Of a stretch of DNA of 63,901 nt, positions 7,923 to 15,555 are shown one piece after another; positions within the stretch are counted from its first letter, which is position 1, and each line of letters begins with the position of its first letter. This stretch comes from JAJRRH01 sp047638815 (GTDB lineage Bacteria; Bacteroidota; Bacteroidia; Flavobacteriales_D; JABDKJ01): assembly GCA_047638815.1 (NCBI GenBank), contig JBLIMR010000010.1, positions 1 to 63,901 on the forward strand. Reading direction: 5' to 3'. Below the pieces are notes generated by a model. The model did not search any database and had not been told where the DNA came from. It was given only the letters and a program-made list of their open reading frames with translations. Made by a program: the position numbers and the translations under genes.

Positions 7923-9353
7923 ATGAAAAATAAGCACGATGAAATTTGGTCGAGTTGTCTAAAAGTTATTAAAGACAATGTTACCATGCAGGGTTACAAG
8001 ACCTGGTTCGAGCCTATAAAACCTATCAGCCTTGAAAATGAAGTTTTAACGATTCAAGTACCTTCTCAATTTTTTTACGAATGGCTAGAAGAGCATTATA
8101 TTGAATTACTACGAAGTACGCTTAAAAAAGAAATGGGAAAGAATGCCAGTTTGGAGTACAGTATTATTATGGAGAATACCCGTAAGAATTCTGCCCCTTA
8201 TACGGTGAAATTACCTACATCAAATCTTAAGTCTACAAGAAATAGAACAAGAGACCTTTCTTTAGAGAATGGTTCCAAAGTAATTCAAAATCCTTTTGTA
8301 GTTCCTGGACTGAAAAAACTAAACATTGATTCCAACCTAAACCCAAATTATACTTTTGAGAATTTTATTGAGGGAGATTGTAATCGACTTGCTCGTTCAG
8401 CGGGATATGCTGTAGCGAACAAACCTGGAGGAACATCATTTAATCCATTATTAATATATGGAGCTGTAGGATTAGGAAAGACCCATTTGGCACATTCAAT
8501 AGGTTTATCAATTAAGGAAAAGGATCCTTCGAAGACGGTACTATATGTTTCGTCCGAAAAGTTTACCCACCAATTTATAGACGCAATAAAAAACAACAAT
8601 CAAAATGACTTCGTTCATTTTTACCAAATGTTGGATGTCTTGATAATTGATGATGTACAATTCTTTTCAGGAAAAGAAAAAACACAAGATGTGTTTTTCA
8701 CAGTCTTTAATCATTTACACCAGGCAGGAAAACAGATAATTTTAACTTCTGACAAACCGCCAGTAGAGATGCAAGGAATGGAACAAAGACTACTCTCGAG
8801 ATTTAAGTGGGGATTGTCTGCAGATTTACAAGTTCCTGGTTTAGAAACGAGATTAGCAATAATTGAGAAGAAGGCATACACAGAGGGGATAGAATTACCG
8901 AAGGATGTTGTTGAGTACATTGGCTATAGTATTTCTACTAACATAAGAGAAATCGAAGGCGCCCTAATTTCTTTGATGGCTCAGGCCTCTTTAAATAGAA
9001 AAGAGCTAAACATTGATCTTGCGAAGAATATGATTGACAAATTTGTCAAGAATACCGCAAGAGAAGTGTCTATTGATTACATTCAAAAAGTTGTTTGTGA
9101 CTACTTTGACTTACCAATAGAGCTTTTGAAATCGAAAACTAGAAAAAGAGAAGTTGTTCAGGCAAGACAAATAGCAATGTACTTTTCTAAAAAGATGACA
9201 AAAAGCAGTTTGGCAAATATTGGAATGCACTGTGGAGGAAAAGATCACGCTACTGTGTTGCATGCATGTAGAACGGTAAACAATCTCAACGATACAGATA
9301 AGCAATTCAAAAAGTATTTGGATGAGTTAGAAAAGAAACTGAGCATTCAATAA
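7923..9353 (+). CDS. dnaA: Chromosomal replication initiator DnaA
   Basis: AAA+ ATPase that binds DnaA boxes and opens the origin. The 476-residue protein shows an N-terminal DnaB-interaction domain (VTMQGYKTWFEPIKPISL), a linker (about 85-120), the ATPase core with Walker A GAVGLGKTHLA and Walker B VLIIDDVQFFSGKEKTQ, an arginine-finger segment EQRLLSRFKWGL, and the C-terminal helix-turn-helix signature GGKDHATVLHACRTV. Nothing is missing. A terminator 20 bases past the stop separates it from the phosphatase gene. Confidence 0.98.
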   Translation: MKNKHDEIWSSCLKVIKDNVTMQGYKTWFEPIKPISLENEVLTIQVPSQFFYEWLEEHYIELLRSTLKKEMGKNASLEYSIIMENTRKNSAPYTVKLPTSNLKSTRNRTRDLSLENGSKVIQNPFVVPGLKKLNIDSNLNPNYTFENFIEGDCNRLARSAGYAVANKPGGTSFNPLLIYGAVGLGKTHLAHSIGLSIKEKDPSKTVLYVSSEKFTHQFIDAIKNNNQNDFVHFYQMLDVLIIDDVQFFSGKEKTQDVFFTVFNHLHQAGKQIILTSDKPPVEMQGMEQRLLSRFKWGLSADLQVPGLETRLAIIEKKAYTEGIELPKDVVEYIGYSISTNIREIEGALISLMAQASLNRKELNIDLAKNMIDKFVKNTAREVSIDYIQKVVCDYFDLPIELLKSKTRKREVVQARQIAMYFSKKMTKSSLANIGMHCGGKDHATVLHACRTVNNLNDTDKQFKKYLDELEKKLSIQ

Positions 9354-9373
9354 TCTACCTAATAAAATTTTAT

Positions 9374-9408
9374 AACCCATCAGACGCTGTGCTGATGGGT
9401 TATTTTTT
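9374..9408 (+). terminator. Rho-independent terminator of dnaA
   Basis: AACCCATCAG and CTGATGGGTT form a perfect 10-bp stem with an 8-base loop, followed by ATTTTTTT. It lies between the dnaA stop and the phosphatase start. Confidence 0.92.
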
Positions 9409-9420
9409 TATCTTGTTTTT

Positions 9421-9891
9421 ATGAAAATACTAATGGTTTGTTTAGGCAACATTTGCCGGTCTCCTGTTGCTGAAGGAATTTTAAGAAAGAAAATTCAGGA
9501 AAATAATTTAGAAGACATACTTTCAGTTGATTCCTGTGGAACCTCAGGTTATCATGATGGAGAGTTACCTGATGAACGATCTAGAGAGAATGCCCTTAAA
9601 AATGGATTGGATATCTCCTACCAAAGATCTCGCAAACTGACATTGAGTGACTTCGAGCGATTTGATAAAATTTATTGTATGGATCAATCTAATTACAATG
9701 ACATTAAAAAAGCATGTCCCAACTCAAATCTATTATCCAAAGTTGATCTGCTTTTAAATCTAAGCTTTCCAGGAGAGAATAGAAAGGTGCCAGACCCATA
9801 TTTTGGTGGCGGAAATGGTTTTCAAGAAGTATACGAGTTAGTAGATCATGCTTGTGAAATATTTATTAATGCATATAAAAAAGGAAATTGA
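9421..9891 (+). CDS. Low-molecular-weight protein-tyrosine phosphatase
   Basis: Removes phosphate from phosphotyrosine in proteins. The N-terminal MVCLGNICRSPVAEG contains the CX5R(S) active-site loop (Cys7, Arg13), and KVPDPYFGG carries the general-acid Asp of the family. The length, 156 residues, is typical. It overlaps the next gene by one base (TGATG), so the two are translationally coupled. In polysaccharide loci such enzymes oppose Wzc-type tyrosine kinases; one such kinase lies 6 kb away at 15556-17931, but a link is only a guess. The dnaA - phosphatase - RsmI-like order is, as I recall, common in Bacteroidetes. Confidence 0.92.
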   Translation: MKILMVCLGNICRSPVAEGILRKKIQENNLEDILSVDSCGTSGYHDGELPDERSRENALKNGLDISYQRSRKLTLSDFERFDKIYCMDQSNYNDIKKACPNSNLLSKVDLLLNLSFPGENRKVPDPYFGGGNGFQEVYELVDHACEIFINAYKKGN

Positions 9892-10595
9892 TGAATGGCA
9901 TTCTATATTTAATCCCAACGGTATTGGATGAAAATGGATTTTCTAATAGTATACCAAAGGATGTTGCGGAAATCGCATTGACATTAACAAAGTACATAGT
10001 CGAAAATGAAAAAGTTGCTCGCAGATTTTTGAAAAAACTCGATCCTAAAAAAGACATTAATGAATGCCGTTTTTTACCTATGGGTAAGCATGCCAACGTT
10101 GATGAATTCCCATCATATCTGAAAGATTTATTAGATGGAAAAGATATGGGCTTACTCTCAGATGCTGGTTGTCCTGCAATAGCAGATCCAGGGAATGTTA
10201 TTGTAAAATTAGCACATAAGAAGGACATCAAAGTAGTCCCATTGACTGGCCCCTCCTCCATCCTATTATCCTTAATGGCATCGGGAATGAATGGACAATC
10301 ATTCGCATTTCATGGCTATCTCCCTCATGATCAAAAAGAACGAGAAGCAAAAATCAAGGCCTTTGAACGTGCTTTGAAAAATGATCGGCAGACACAAATA
10401 TTTATGGAAACACCCTTTAGAAATAATAAATTAATACAGGATATTATAAAAATTTGTCAGCCTTCTACTAGACTTTGTGTTGCATCTTCTTTGACGGGAG
10501 ATTCTGAAAAGATAATCTCAAAATCAATAGAGGAGTGGAAATCCGAAAAATATGATTTTCACAAGATTCCAGCAATGATTTGCATGGGTCTATAA
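9891..10595 (+). CDS. RsmI-like SAM-dependent methyltransferase (tetrapyrrole methylase family)
   Basis: A class III methyltransferase related to RsmI, which methylates 2'-O of C1402 in 16S rRNA. In the 234 residues I see LYLIPTVLD at the start, GLLSDAGCPAIADPGN (the family's SDAG-P-ISDPG motif), VVPLTGPSSILLSLMASGM, FAFHGYLP and IFMETPFRN. The usual RsmI N-terminus, LYLVPTPIGNLxD, is altered here, so this may be the second Bacteroidetes paralogue rather than RsmI itself. The start at 9891 overlaps the phosphatase stop by one base. It converges with the isomerase operon, with no gap to the next stop. Confidence 0.85.
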   Translation: MNGILYLIPTVLDENGFSNSIPKDVAEIALTLTKYIVENEKVARRFLKKLDPKKDINECRFLPMGKHANVDEFPSYLKDLLDGKDMGLLSDAGCPAIADPGNVIVKLAHKKDIKVVPLTGPSSILLSLMASGMNGQSFAFHGYLPHDQKEREAKIKAFERALKNDRQTQIFMETPFRNNKLIQDIIKICQPSTRLCVASSLTGDSEKIISKSIEEWKSEKYDFHKIPAMICMGL

Positions 10596-11474
10596 CTAAT
10601 ACTTCTCTGCAGTAGTATCTTCCATTATTTCCATCTCGTACCTAAGTGGTGTGTTGGGTGGGACAATACCTGAACTTGAACCCTCATCTCCAAAAGCAAG
10701 TGATGATGGTATTATTACCTCGACATTAGATCCAATGCCCGTTTTAGATATCACAAGCAACAACCCCTCAATAACCTGAGAGGATTCACCAAATGAAAAT
10801 CTAATAATGGAGGAGTCAGTAGCCTCATCGAATAATTCACCATTTAAGAAGAAGGCTTTGTATTTTAGCATCAAAGGATCATTCTTCTTAACCTTTCTTG
10901 TAGCTTCAGTATTAGTCTTTATGAAGAGATTTTTCCAAAACAGAAACTCGGCCTTTTTGCCATTAGAAGAAAAATATTCATCGATTAATACGTCCTCATT
11001 CAATTTAGCATAATTAAAGAAACTCTCAAGTCTGTTCTTTCTGTCTTCGTCATCTTCAAGATGAAAAATTCTAAGATTTACTTGAAAATATTTGGAATTA
11101 TCAGGCTCTTTTATTTCCGGGAATTGCTCATTAAGCAATTCAGCAGACAGCATAAAGCTTAAGCTATCTCCTTCGTGAAATTCACTTAGATTCCTTTGAA
11201 TTACTCCTGATTTATTATGGGTGTAATAAAGATGTTCAAGTTTGTCAATCCCTTTTTTATTGGTGTGATAAATTTCAATTTTTGACTCATTTAAAATTCT
11301 TAATTGATAACTAAGATGTTGCCCAATAACCGGTGAAAACTCCCCGTTACCAACCTCCAGAACTTTCATGAATGCTCCTTTTTCTACTTTAGAGTATCCT
11401 GGGAAATTTGTTCCGCAAGACATCATGACTAAAATAAGTGCGACTGCTAGAAATTTAAAAACCTTCGAGAACAT
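10596..11474 (-). CDS. Lipoprotein with C-terminal FKBP-type prolyl isomerase domain
   Basis: Predicted periplasmic or outer-membrane lipoprotein of 292 residues. The signal ends in a lipobox (VMMSC, Cys about 20). The C-terminal 100 residues resemble an FKBP-type peptidyl-prolyl isomerase: LMLKYKAFFLNGELFDEA, QVIEGLLLVISKTGIGSNVEVIIPSSLAFGD (split here at its ends by family gaps) and IVPPNTPLRYEMEI. The first half (about 30-170) also looks FKBP-like but degenerate, suggesting a duplicated domain. It overlaps the GldI-like gene by 20 bases and is last in a three-gene operon with it and the DHH gene. Confidence 0.8.
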   Translation of the reverse strand: MFSKVFKFLAVALILVMMSCGTNFPGYSKVEKGAFMKVLEVGNGEFSPVIGQHLSYQLRILNESKIEIYHTNKKGIDKLEHLYYTHNKSGVIQRNLSEFHEGDSLSFMLSAELLNEQFPEIKEPDNSKYFQVNLRIFHLEDDEDRKNRLESFFNYAKLNEDVLIDEYFSSNGKKAEFLFWKNLFIKTNTEATRKVKKNDPLMLKYKAFFLNGELFDEATDSSIIRFSFGESSQVIEGLLLVISKTGIGSNVEVIIPSSLAFGDEGSSSGIVPPNTPLRYEMEIMEDTTAEKY

Positions 11475-11994
11475 TTATATCATATATAACAGGTGTCTTA
11501 GGGGGAATTTTATTCATATCACCAAGTAAACCATGTGCTAAGTGAGAGGGTACAATAAAAGTAGCAGCCCCACCAACATTAAGAAATTTCACTCCTTCTT
11601 GTATTCCTGATTCAATGTCCGACATACCCAGTATGAACTTGTTAGGTCCAGCAACTTCGGAGCTATAACATAGAGAATCATTCAACATATATACTTTGAA
11701 GTCCAAAGAGATCATCTGACCATCTTCCAATTTCGAGCCTTCTCCTTGATTTTTTATCAAGTACCATAAACCGGTGCCAGTTCTTTCCATTACAAGATTA
11801 TGGTCCGCAATATACTTCTTGATCACCTCTTCTTCAAATACCGCTGAGTTCTTATTGTACTCAATAAGATCTTCCTGAATTTGATCAATACTTTTTGTGT
11901 TGTTCTTTCTTCTTTCCCCGGCACAAGAAAATAAAAGGCTAACAGCAATTATGGCAAATAAGATCTTAAGCTTTAAGTTGAGTGCCATAATCAT
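11455..11994 (-). CDS. GldI-like FKBP-type prolyl isomerase lipoprotein
   Basis: A 179-residue lipoprotein with lipobox LLFSCAGE and one FKBP domain: GTGLWYLIKNQGEG, GQMISLDFKVYMLND, IQEGVKFLNVGGAATFIVPS, AHGLLGDMNKIPPKTPVIYD. GldI of Flavobacterium has this design and is needed for gliding and T9SS function. T9SS substrates are encoded in this window, so a role in folding outer-membrane T9SS parts is plausible. The start is ATG 11994 or the ATG two codons on (11988). It overlaps the DHH gene by 29 bases and the next isomerase gene by 20. Confidence 0.78.
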   Translation of the reverse strand: MIMALNLKLKILFAIIAVSLLFSCAGERRKNNTKSIDQIQEDLIEYNKNSAVFEEEVIKKYIADHNLVMERTGTGLWYLIKNQGEGSKLEDGQMISLDFKVYMLNDSLCYSSEVAGPNKFILGMSDIESGIQEGVKFLNVGGAATFIVPSHLAHGLLGDMNKIPPKTPVIYDINVLEGF

Positions 11995-12982
11995 CCATAA
12001 TCGTTAAAATAATTTTTTCGGTTTCCTCCAATGAAACCTGACTTCTTGCACCCGCAGCGTTTTTATGACCTCCTCCCCCAAAGTATTTCGATGCTATTTC
12101 ATTAACATCAAAGTCACCCACGGACCTGAATGAAATTCTAACTTCACCTTCTTTCTCTGAAAACAACACTGCCATTTTCACTCCTTTAATACCTAATATT
12201 TCATTTACCAGACCTTCAGTATCTCCCGAGTTATAATTATAAGTCTCCAAGTCGTCCTTAGAAAGGAAAATATATCCTGCATTGTATTCATCCAGATAAC
12301 GCAATTTCTCTGACAAAGCGTATCCTCTTAACTTGAGACTTTCAAATGTTTTGACATTGAATATTTTATTCTGAAGCTTGGAATTATCAACCCCTGCTTC
12401 AATTAGTTTTGAGGCTGCGGCTAAAGTTTGAACAGTTGTAGAATACCTAAATGATCCGGTATCAGTTATAAGACCTGTATATAAACATTCAGCCATGTCC
12501 AAAGATATTTCGCCTTCCAATAGCTCAATAATATTAAAAACTAGCTCACATGCGGAACTCGCTTCAACATCATGAAACCTGAGTGTGAAAGTACTGTCAG
12601 GTTCACGGTGATGATCAACCAAGACCTTTGCAGCTTTAGAAGCTGAAATAAATCGTCCCATCTTACCAGTTCTAGAAAAACTATTAAAATCTAAACAGAA
12701 AATTAATTCAGCTTCCTTTAATTCTTCACGAGCTTGCTCTCTCGAATCTTCAAAATTATTGATAAGAGAAATGCCGGGCATCCAATCAAATGTTGTTGGG
12801 AAGGCATCAGGCACCCACATAGAGACCTTTTTGCCTACAGATACCAGATAGTGGTACCAACCCAACATGCTTCCCAAAGCATCACCATCAGGTGATCTAT
12901 GAACCACAATTAGAATTTTGCTCCGCTTATTGATGAAATCTTGAAGTTTATTTTTCTTTGCACTAAATCTCTCTTTCCTCAT
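11966..12982 (-). CDS. DHH/DHHA1 phosphoesterase, NrnA-like (nanoRNase / pAp phosphatase)
   Basis: NrnA-type enzymes degrade 2-5-nt RNAs and can dephosphorylate pAp. The 338-residue protein has HRSPDGDALGSMLG (DHH motif I), FCLDFNSFSRTG, LVDHHREPD (the DHH motif), SSACELVF, GLITDTGSFRYSTT and a DHHA1 tail with the glycine-rich YFGGGGHKNAAGA. All metal-binding motifs are intact. It is first in a three-gene operon with two prolyl-isomerase lipoproteins, and divergent from ndk. As I recall, the ndk / DHH / gldI order is conserved in Flavobacteriia. Confidence 0.9.
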   Translation of the reverse strand: MRKERFSAKKNKLQDFINKRSKILIVVHRSPDGDALGSMLGWYHYLVSVGKKVSMWVPDAFPTTFDWMPGISLINNFEDSREQAREELKEAELIFCLDFNSFSRTGKMGRFISASKAAKVLVDHHREPDSTFTLRFHDVEASSACELVFNIIELLEGEISLDMAECLYTGLITDTGSFRYSTTVQTLAAASKLIEAGVDNSKLQNKIFNVKTFESLKLRGYALSEKLRYLDEYNAGYIFLSKDDLETYNYNSGDTEGLVNEILGIKGVKMAVLFSEKEGEVRISFRSVGDFDVNEIASKYFGGGGHKNAAGARSQVSLEETEKIILTIMDDYGTQLKA

Positions 12983-13064
12983 AGAAATAATTGAGGCTCT
13001 AAATTACTATTTGAATTGTAATTAAATCTTTATTTATTTTCTTTTTATACAGTATTAATTGGAT

Positions 13065-13072
13065 TAGATTTG
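13065..13072 (+). promoter_or_regulatory. -7 box of ndk
   Basis: TAGATTTG matches TAnnTTTG and lies 21 bases before the ndk ATG at 13094. I see no clear TTG at -33. Confidence 0.55.
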
Positions 13073-13093
13073 CACCTCAAAAAAAAATACAAA

Positions 13094-13513
13094 ATGTCGG
13101 GAAACAGAACGTTAACTATGATAAAGCCTGATGGCATTGAAAGCAATAACGCTGGAAATATCATTCAAGCTATTACGGATGCAGGATTTGCTATTAAAGC
13201 GATGAAATTGACCAAATTGAGCAAAGATCAAGCAGAAGAATTTTATGCTGTACATAAGGAAAGACCGTTTTACGGTGAACTAGTAGACTATATGACTTCA
13301 GGCCCTATCGTTGCGGCAATACTAGAAAAGGATAATGCGGTTGCTGACTTCAGAACATTGATTGGTGCTACTGATCCTGCTGATGCAGATGCTGGTACAA
13401 TCAGAGCAAAGTACGCTGAATCTAAAGCTAAGAATGCTGTACACGGTTCAGATAGTGATGAAAATGCTGATCTAGAATCAAACTTTCATTTTACAGCAGC
13501 GGAAAGAGTTTAA
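13094..13513 (+). CDS. ndk: Nucleoside diphosphate kinase
   Basis: Transfers the gamma-phosphate of ATP to other nucleoside diphosphates. The 139-residue protein shows RTLTMIKPDGIE, ERPFYGELVDYMTSGP, TDPADADAGTIRAKYA and the active-site histidine in NAVHGSDS. The start at 13094 (MSGNRTLTMIKPD) matches family length; an in-frame ATG at 13070 lies on the -7 box and is rejected. It converges with the polysaccharide ABC transporter gene, 2 bases away. Confidence 0.97.
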   Translation: MSGNRTLTMIKPDGIESNNAGNIIQAITDAGFAIKAMKLTKLSKDQAEEFYAVHKERPFYGELVDYMTSGPIVAAILEKDNAVADFRTLIGATDPADADAGTIRAKYAESKAKNAVHGSDSDENADLESNFHFTAAERV

Positions 13514-13515
13514 TA

Positions 13516-14703
13516 TCAACTCTTCCATTCAGAATCGAACAGAACGGGAGTCCATTTAAGGATGTCCCCGTCCACACTAAATTCCAAAATACCTTGATGG
13601 CTTATTAGGGGCTTATAGCCCCTACTAGCCAAAAGGTTTAGTGTTAAGGCGTATTTTCCTTTGGACAAATTTAGGCGTGGAATTGTTATAGTCAATTCAC
13701 GATATTCTCCATCATTGTCATATCCATAGTCCATGTCTTGATTTAGACATGTTGCTACAGGCCTAAATTCTTTATCTTGAAAGATAACAACCACATCGGG
13801 TTTTGGATACTTTGATGATATTTGTATGCCTAGTGATATTGTTAAATCGTCTAGATATTGATGTATATAGTTTTCCTCTTGGCCATCACCTAGTTTGATA
13901 TAGTCAATTTTCGCATCATCAGATGAGTATGTCAAACCTCTTTTTAAATCAAATTTTTGATAGTAAAGATCAATTCCCTTGGAAACGTCCTCACCATAAT
14001 ATTTAATTTCACCTTTATCGAGCAGTAGTATATGTGTACATATTCTAGCGACTTGGGGCATATTATGAGAAACAAACACGACTGCAGTATCTTGCAATAA
14101 CGAATCGATTTTGTTATAGCATTTTAAAACAAATCCTGTATCCCCTACTGCTAACACTTCATCTATCAATAACACATCTGGCTTTAGACTTACGGCAACA
14201 GCAAACCCCAATCGGACTTTCATTCCAGAACTATAATTTTGCACTGGGGAGTCAATGAACTCTTCAAGTTCAGAGAATGTAATTATTTCGTCAAGTCGAT
14301 TCTCAATTTCATTTTTCGTAAATCCCAATACCGCTCCATTGTTGAAAATATTCTCACGACCTGTTAGAATGGGATTGAAACCGGCACCCAATTCTATTAA
14401 TGCACCAATTTTCCCTCTCATCGTAATTTCACCATCATCTGGTTTGATTATACCATTTAGCATTTTCAACAATGTAGATTTCCCTGCACCATTATGGCCA
14501 ATTAACCCAAGACATTCACCTTTTTTCAATTCAAAGTTCAAATTGGTCAAAGCCCAGAATTCGTCCTTTCTTAAGTCAGTCCCAGATTCTTTTCCTATAA
14601 GTGCTTTTAGTATATCTTGATATCCGTACCAAAGTGATCGCTTTAGATCCTTACAAAACTTTTTAGAAGTATTAACGGCCGCTATGAAATTATTTGTATC
14701 CAT
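13516..14703 (-). CDS. Polysaccharide ABC exporter ATP-binding protein (Wzt-like)
   Basis: ATPase subunit of an O-antigen or capsule exporter. The N-terminal ABC domain has Walker A GHNGAGKSTLLKML, a variant signature QNYSSGMKVRL, Walker B VLLIDEVLAVGD and the switch His in VFVSHNM. After about residue 260 there is an extra 140-residue beta-rich domain (SLGIQISSKYPKPDVVVIF, GKYALTLNLLAS), which fits the Wzt C-terminal carbohydrate-recognition domain that senses finished chains. The start is ATG 14703, one base past the permease stop; an in-frame ATG at 14724 would overlap that gene by 20 bases and is possible. The operon order is kinase, permease, ATPase. Confidence 0.92.
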   Translation of the reverse strand: MDTNNFIAAVNTSKKFCKDLKRSLWYGYQDILKALIGKESGTDLRKDEFWALTNLNFELKKGECLGLIGHNGAGKSTLLKMLNGIIKPDDGEITMRGKIGALIELGAGFNPILTGRENIFNNGAVLGFTKNEIENRLDEIITFSELEEFIDSPVQNYSSGMKVRLGFAVAVSLKPDVLLIDEVLAVGDTGFVLKCYNKIDSLLQDTAVVFVSHNMPQVARICTHILLLDKGEIKYYGEDVSKGIDLYYQKFDLKRGLTYSSDDAKIDYIKLGDGQEENYIHQYLDDLTISLGIQISSKYPKPDVVVIFQDKEFRPVATCLNQDMDYGYDNDGEYRELTITIPRLNLSKGKYALTLNLLASRGYKPLISHQGILEFSVDGDILKWTPVLFDSEWKS

Positions 14704-14704
14704 A

Positions 14705-15544
14705 CTAAGCACCAATTCGCTCAATAATAATTGGCATTGAAATTTTATATATTAAAGAAGAAATCAAGAATAACACTACTATACCACCAAGTATCCAATA
14801 AAATGGAATCAATGACTCTATGGCCTGTCCAGTCATCCAATTACGGGTACAATCCAGAAGAATGCCTATGGGATTGAATTTGTTTACTAAGCCTAAAATT
14901 CCATCTGAAGATGAGAGATAGATAACAGGTGTTAAAAAGAAAAATAGACGTATGAAGGTCTGTAAAAATTGTTGAACATCATTGTATAAAACCCCCAATG
15001 GTGTTATCAAAATTCCAATGGATAGGCCCAGGAGCATGATGGAAAACATCCCAATGGGGATAAGATAAAATTGATTGCCAGGTATAACTTTGAAATAGGC
15101 GAACACCGCCAAAAGCACTAGTAATTTTATAATTAAATTAAAGATAATCTTATAAGCCCCAGCCAAAATCAACGCTTCTCGTGGGAAATTAATTTTAGTT
15201 AACATGCTCTTTGACTGTTTGAACATATTTAACGGGCTATTGAGAGAATCCACAAATAATTGCCATAATACAACACCTGTAAGCGCGAAAACAGCGTATG
15301 GAATATCGAGACCTTCCACAGAAATGATTCCCTGTTTTTGCAACAAAACCCATAATAATGTACTGGCAATTGGGACGATAAGCACCCATGAAAACCCTAA
15401 TAACGATTGTCTATATTGTGCTCTCAAGTCACGCACAGCAATGCGACTTGCAAGTTGTGACCCTTCTGTGTATGATTTGAAAATTTCACCTAACGTCTGA
15501 AAGAGAGGATACTTTAGCTTGGATGTATATCTTGTAACTTTCAT
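14705..15544 (-). CDS. Polysaccharide ABC exporter permease (Wzm-like, ABC-2 type)
   Basis: A 279-residue inner-membrane permease of the TagG/Wzm ABC-2 family. The N-terminal amphipathic segment LRAQYRQSLLGFSWVLIVP is the family hallmark. Six hydrophobic helices follow (about 50-70, 80-105, 130-155, 165-190, 200-220, 245-270). It pairs with the ATPase encoded right after it (1-2 bases) and follows the tyrosine autokinase with an 11-base gap, so all three form one surface-polysaccharide export operon. No glycosyltransferases or polymerase lie in the same run. Confidence 0.92.
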   Translation of the reverse strand: MKVTRYTSKLKYPLFQTLGEIFKSYTEGSQLASRIAVRDLRAQYRQSLLGFSWVLIVPIASTLLWVLLQKQGIISVEGLDIPYAVFALTGVVLWQLFVDSLNSPLNMFKQSKSMLTKINFPREALILAGAYKIIFNLIIKLLVLLAVFAYFKVIPGNQFYLIPIGMFSIMLLGLSIGILITPLGVLYNDVQQFLQTFIRLFFFLTPVIYLSSSDGILGLVNKFNPIGILLDCTRNWMTGQAIESLIPFYWILGGIVVLFLISSLIYKISMPIIIERIGA

Positions 15545-15555
15545 AGAGACAAAGT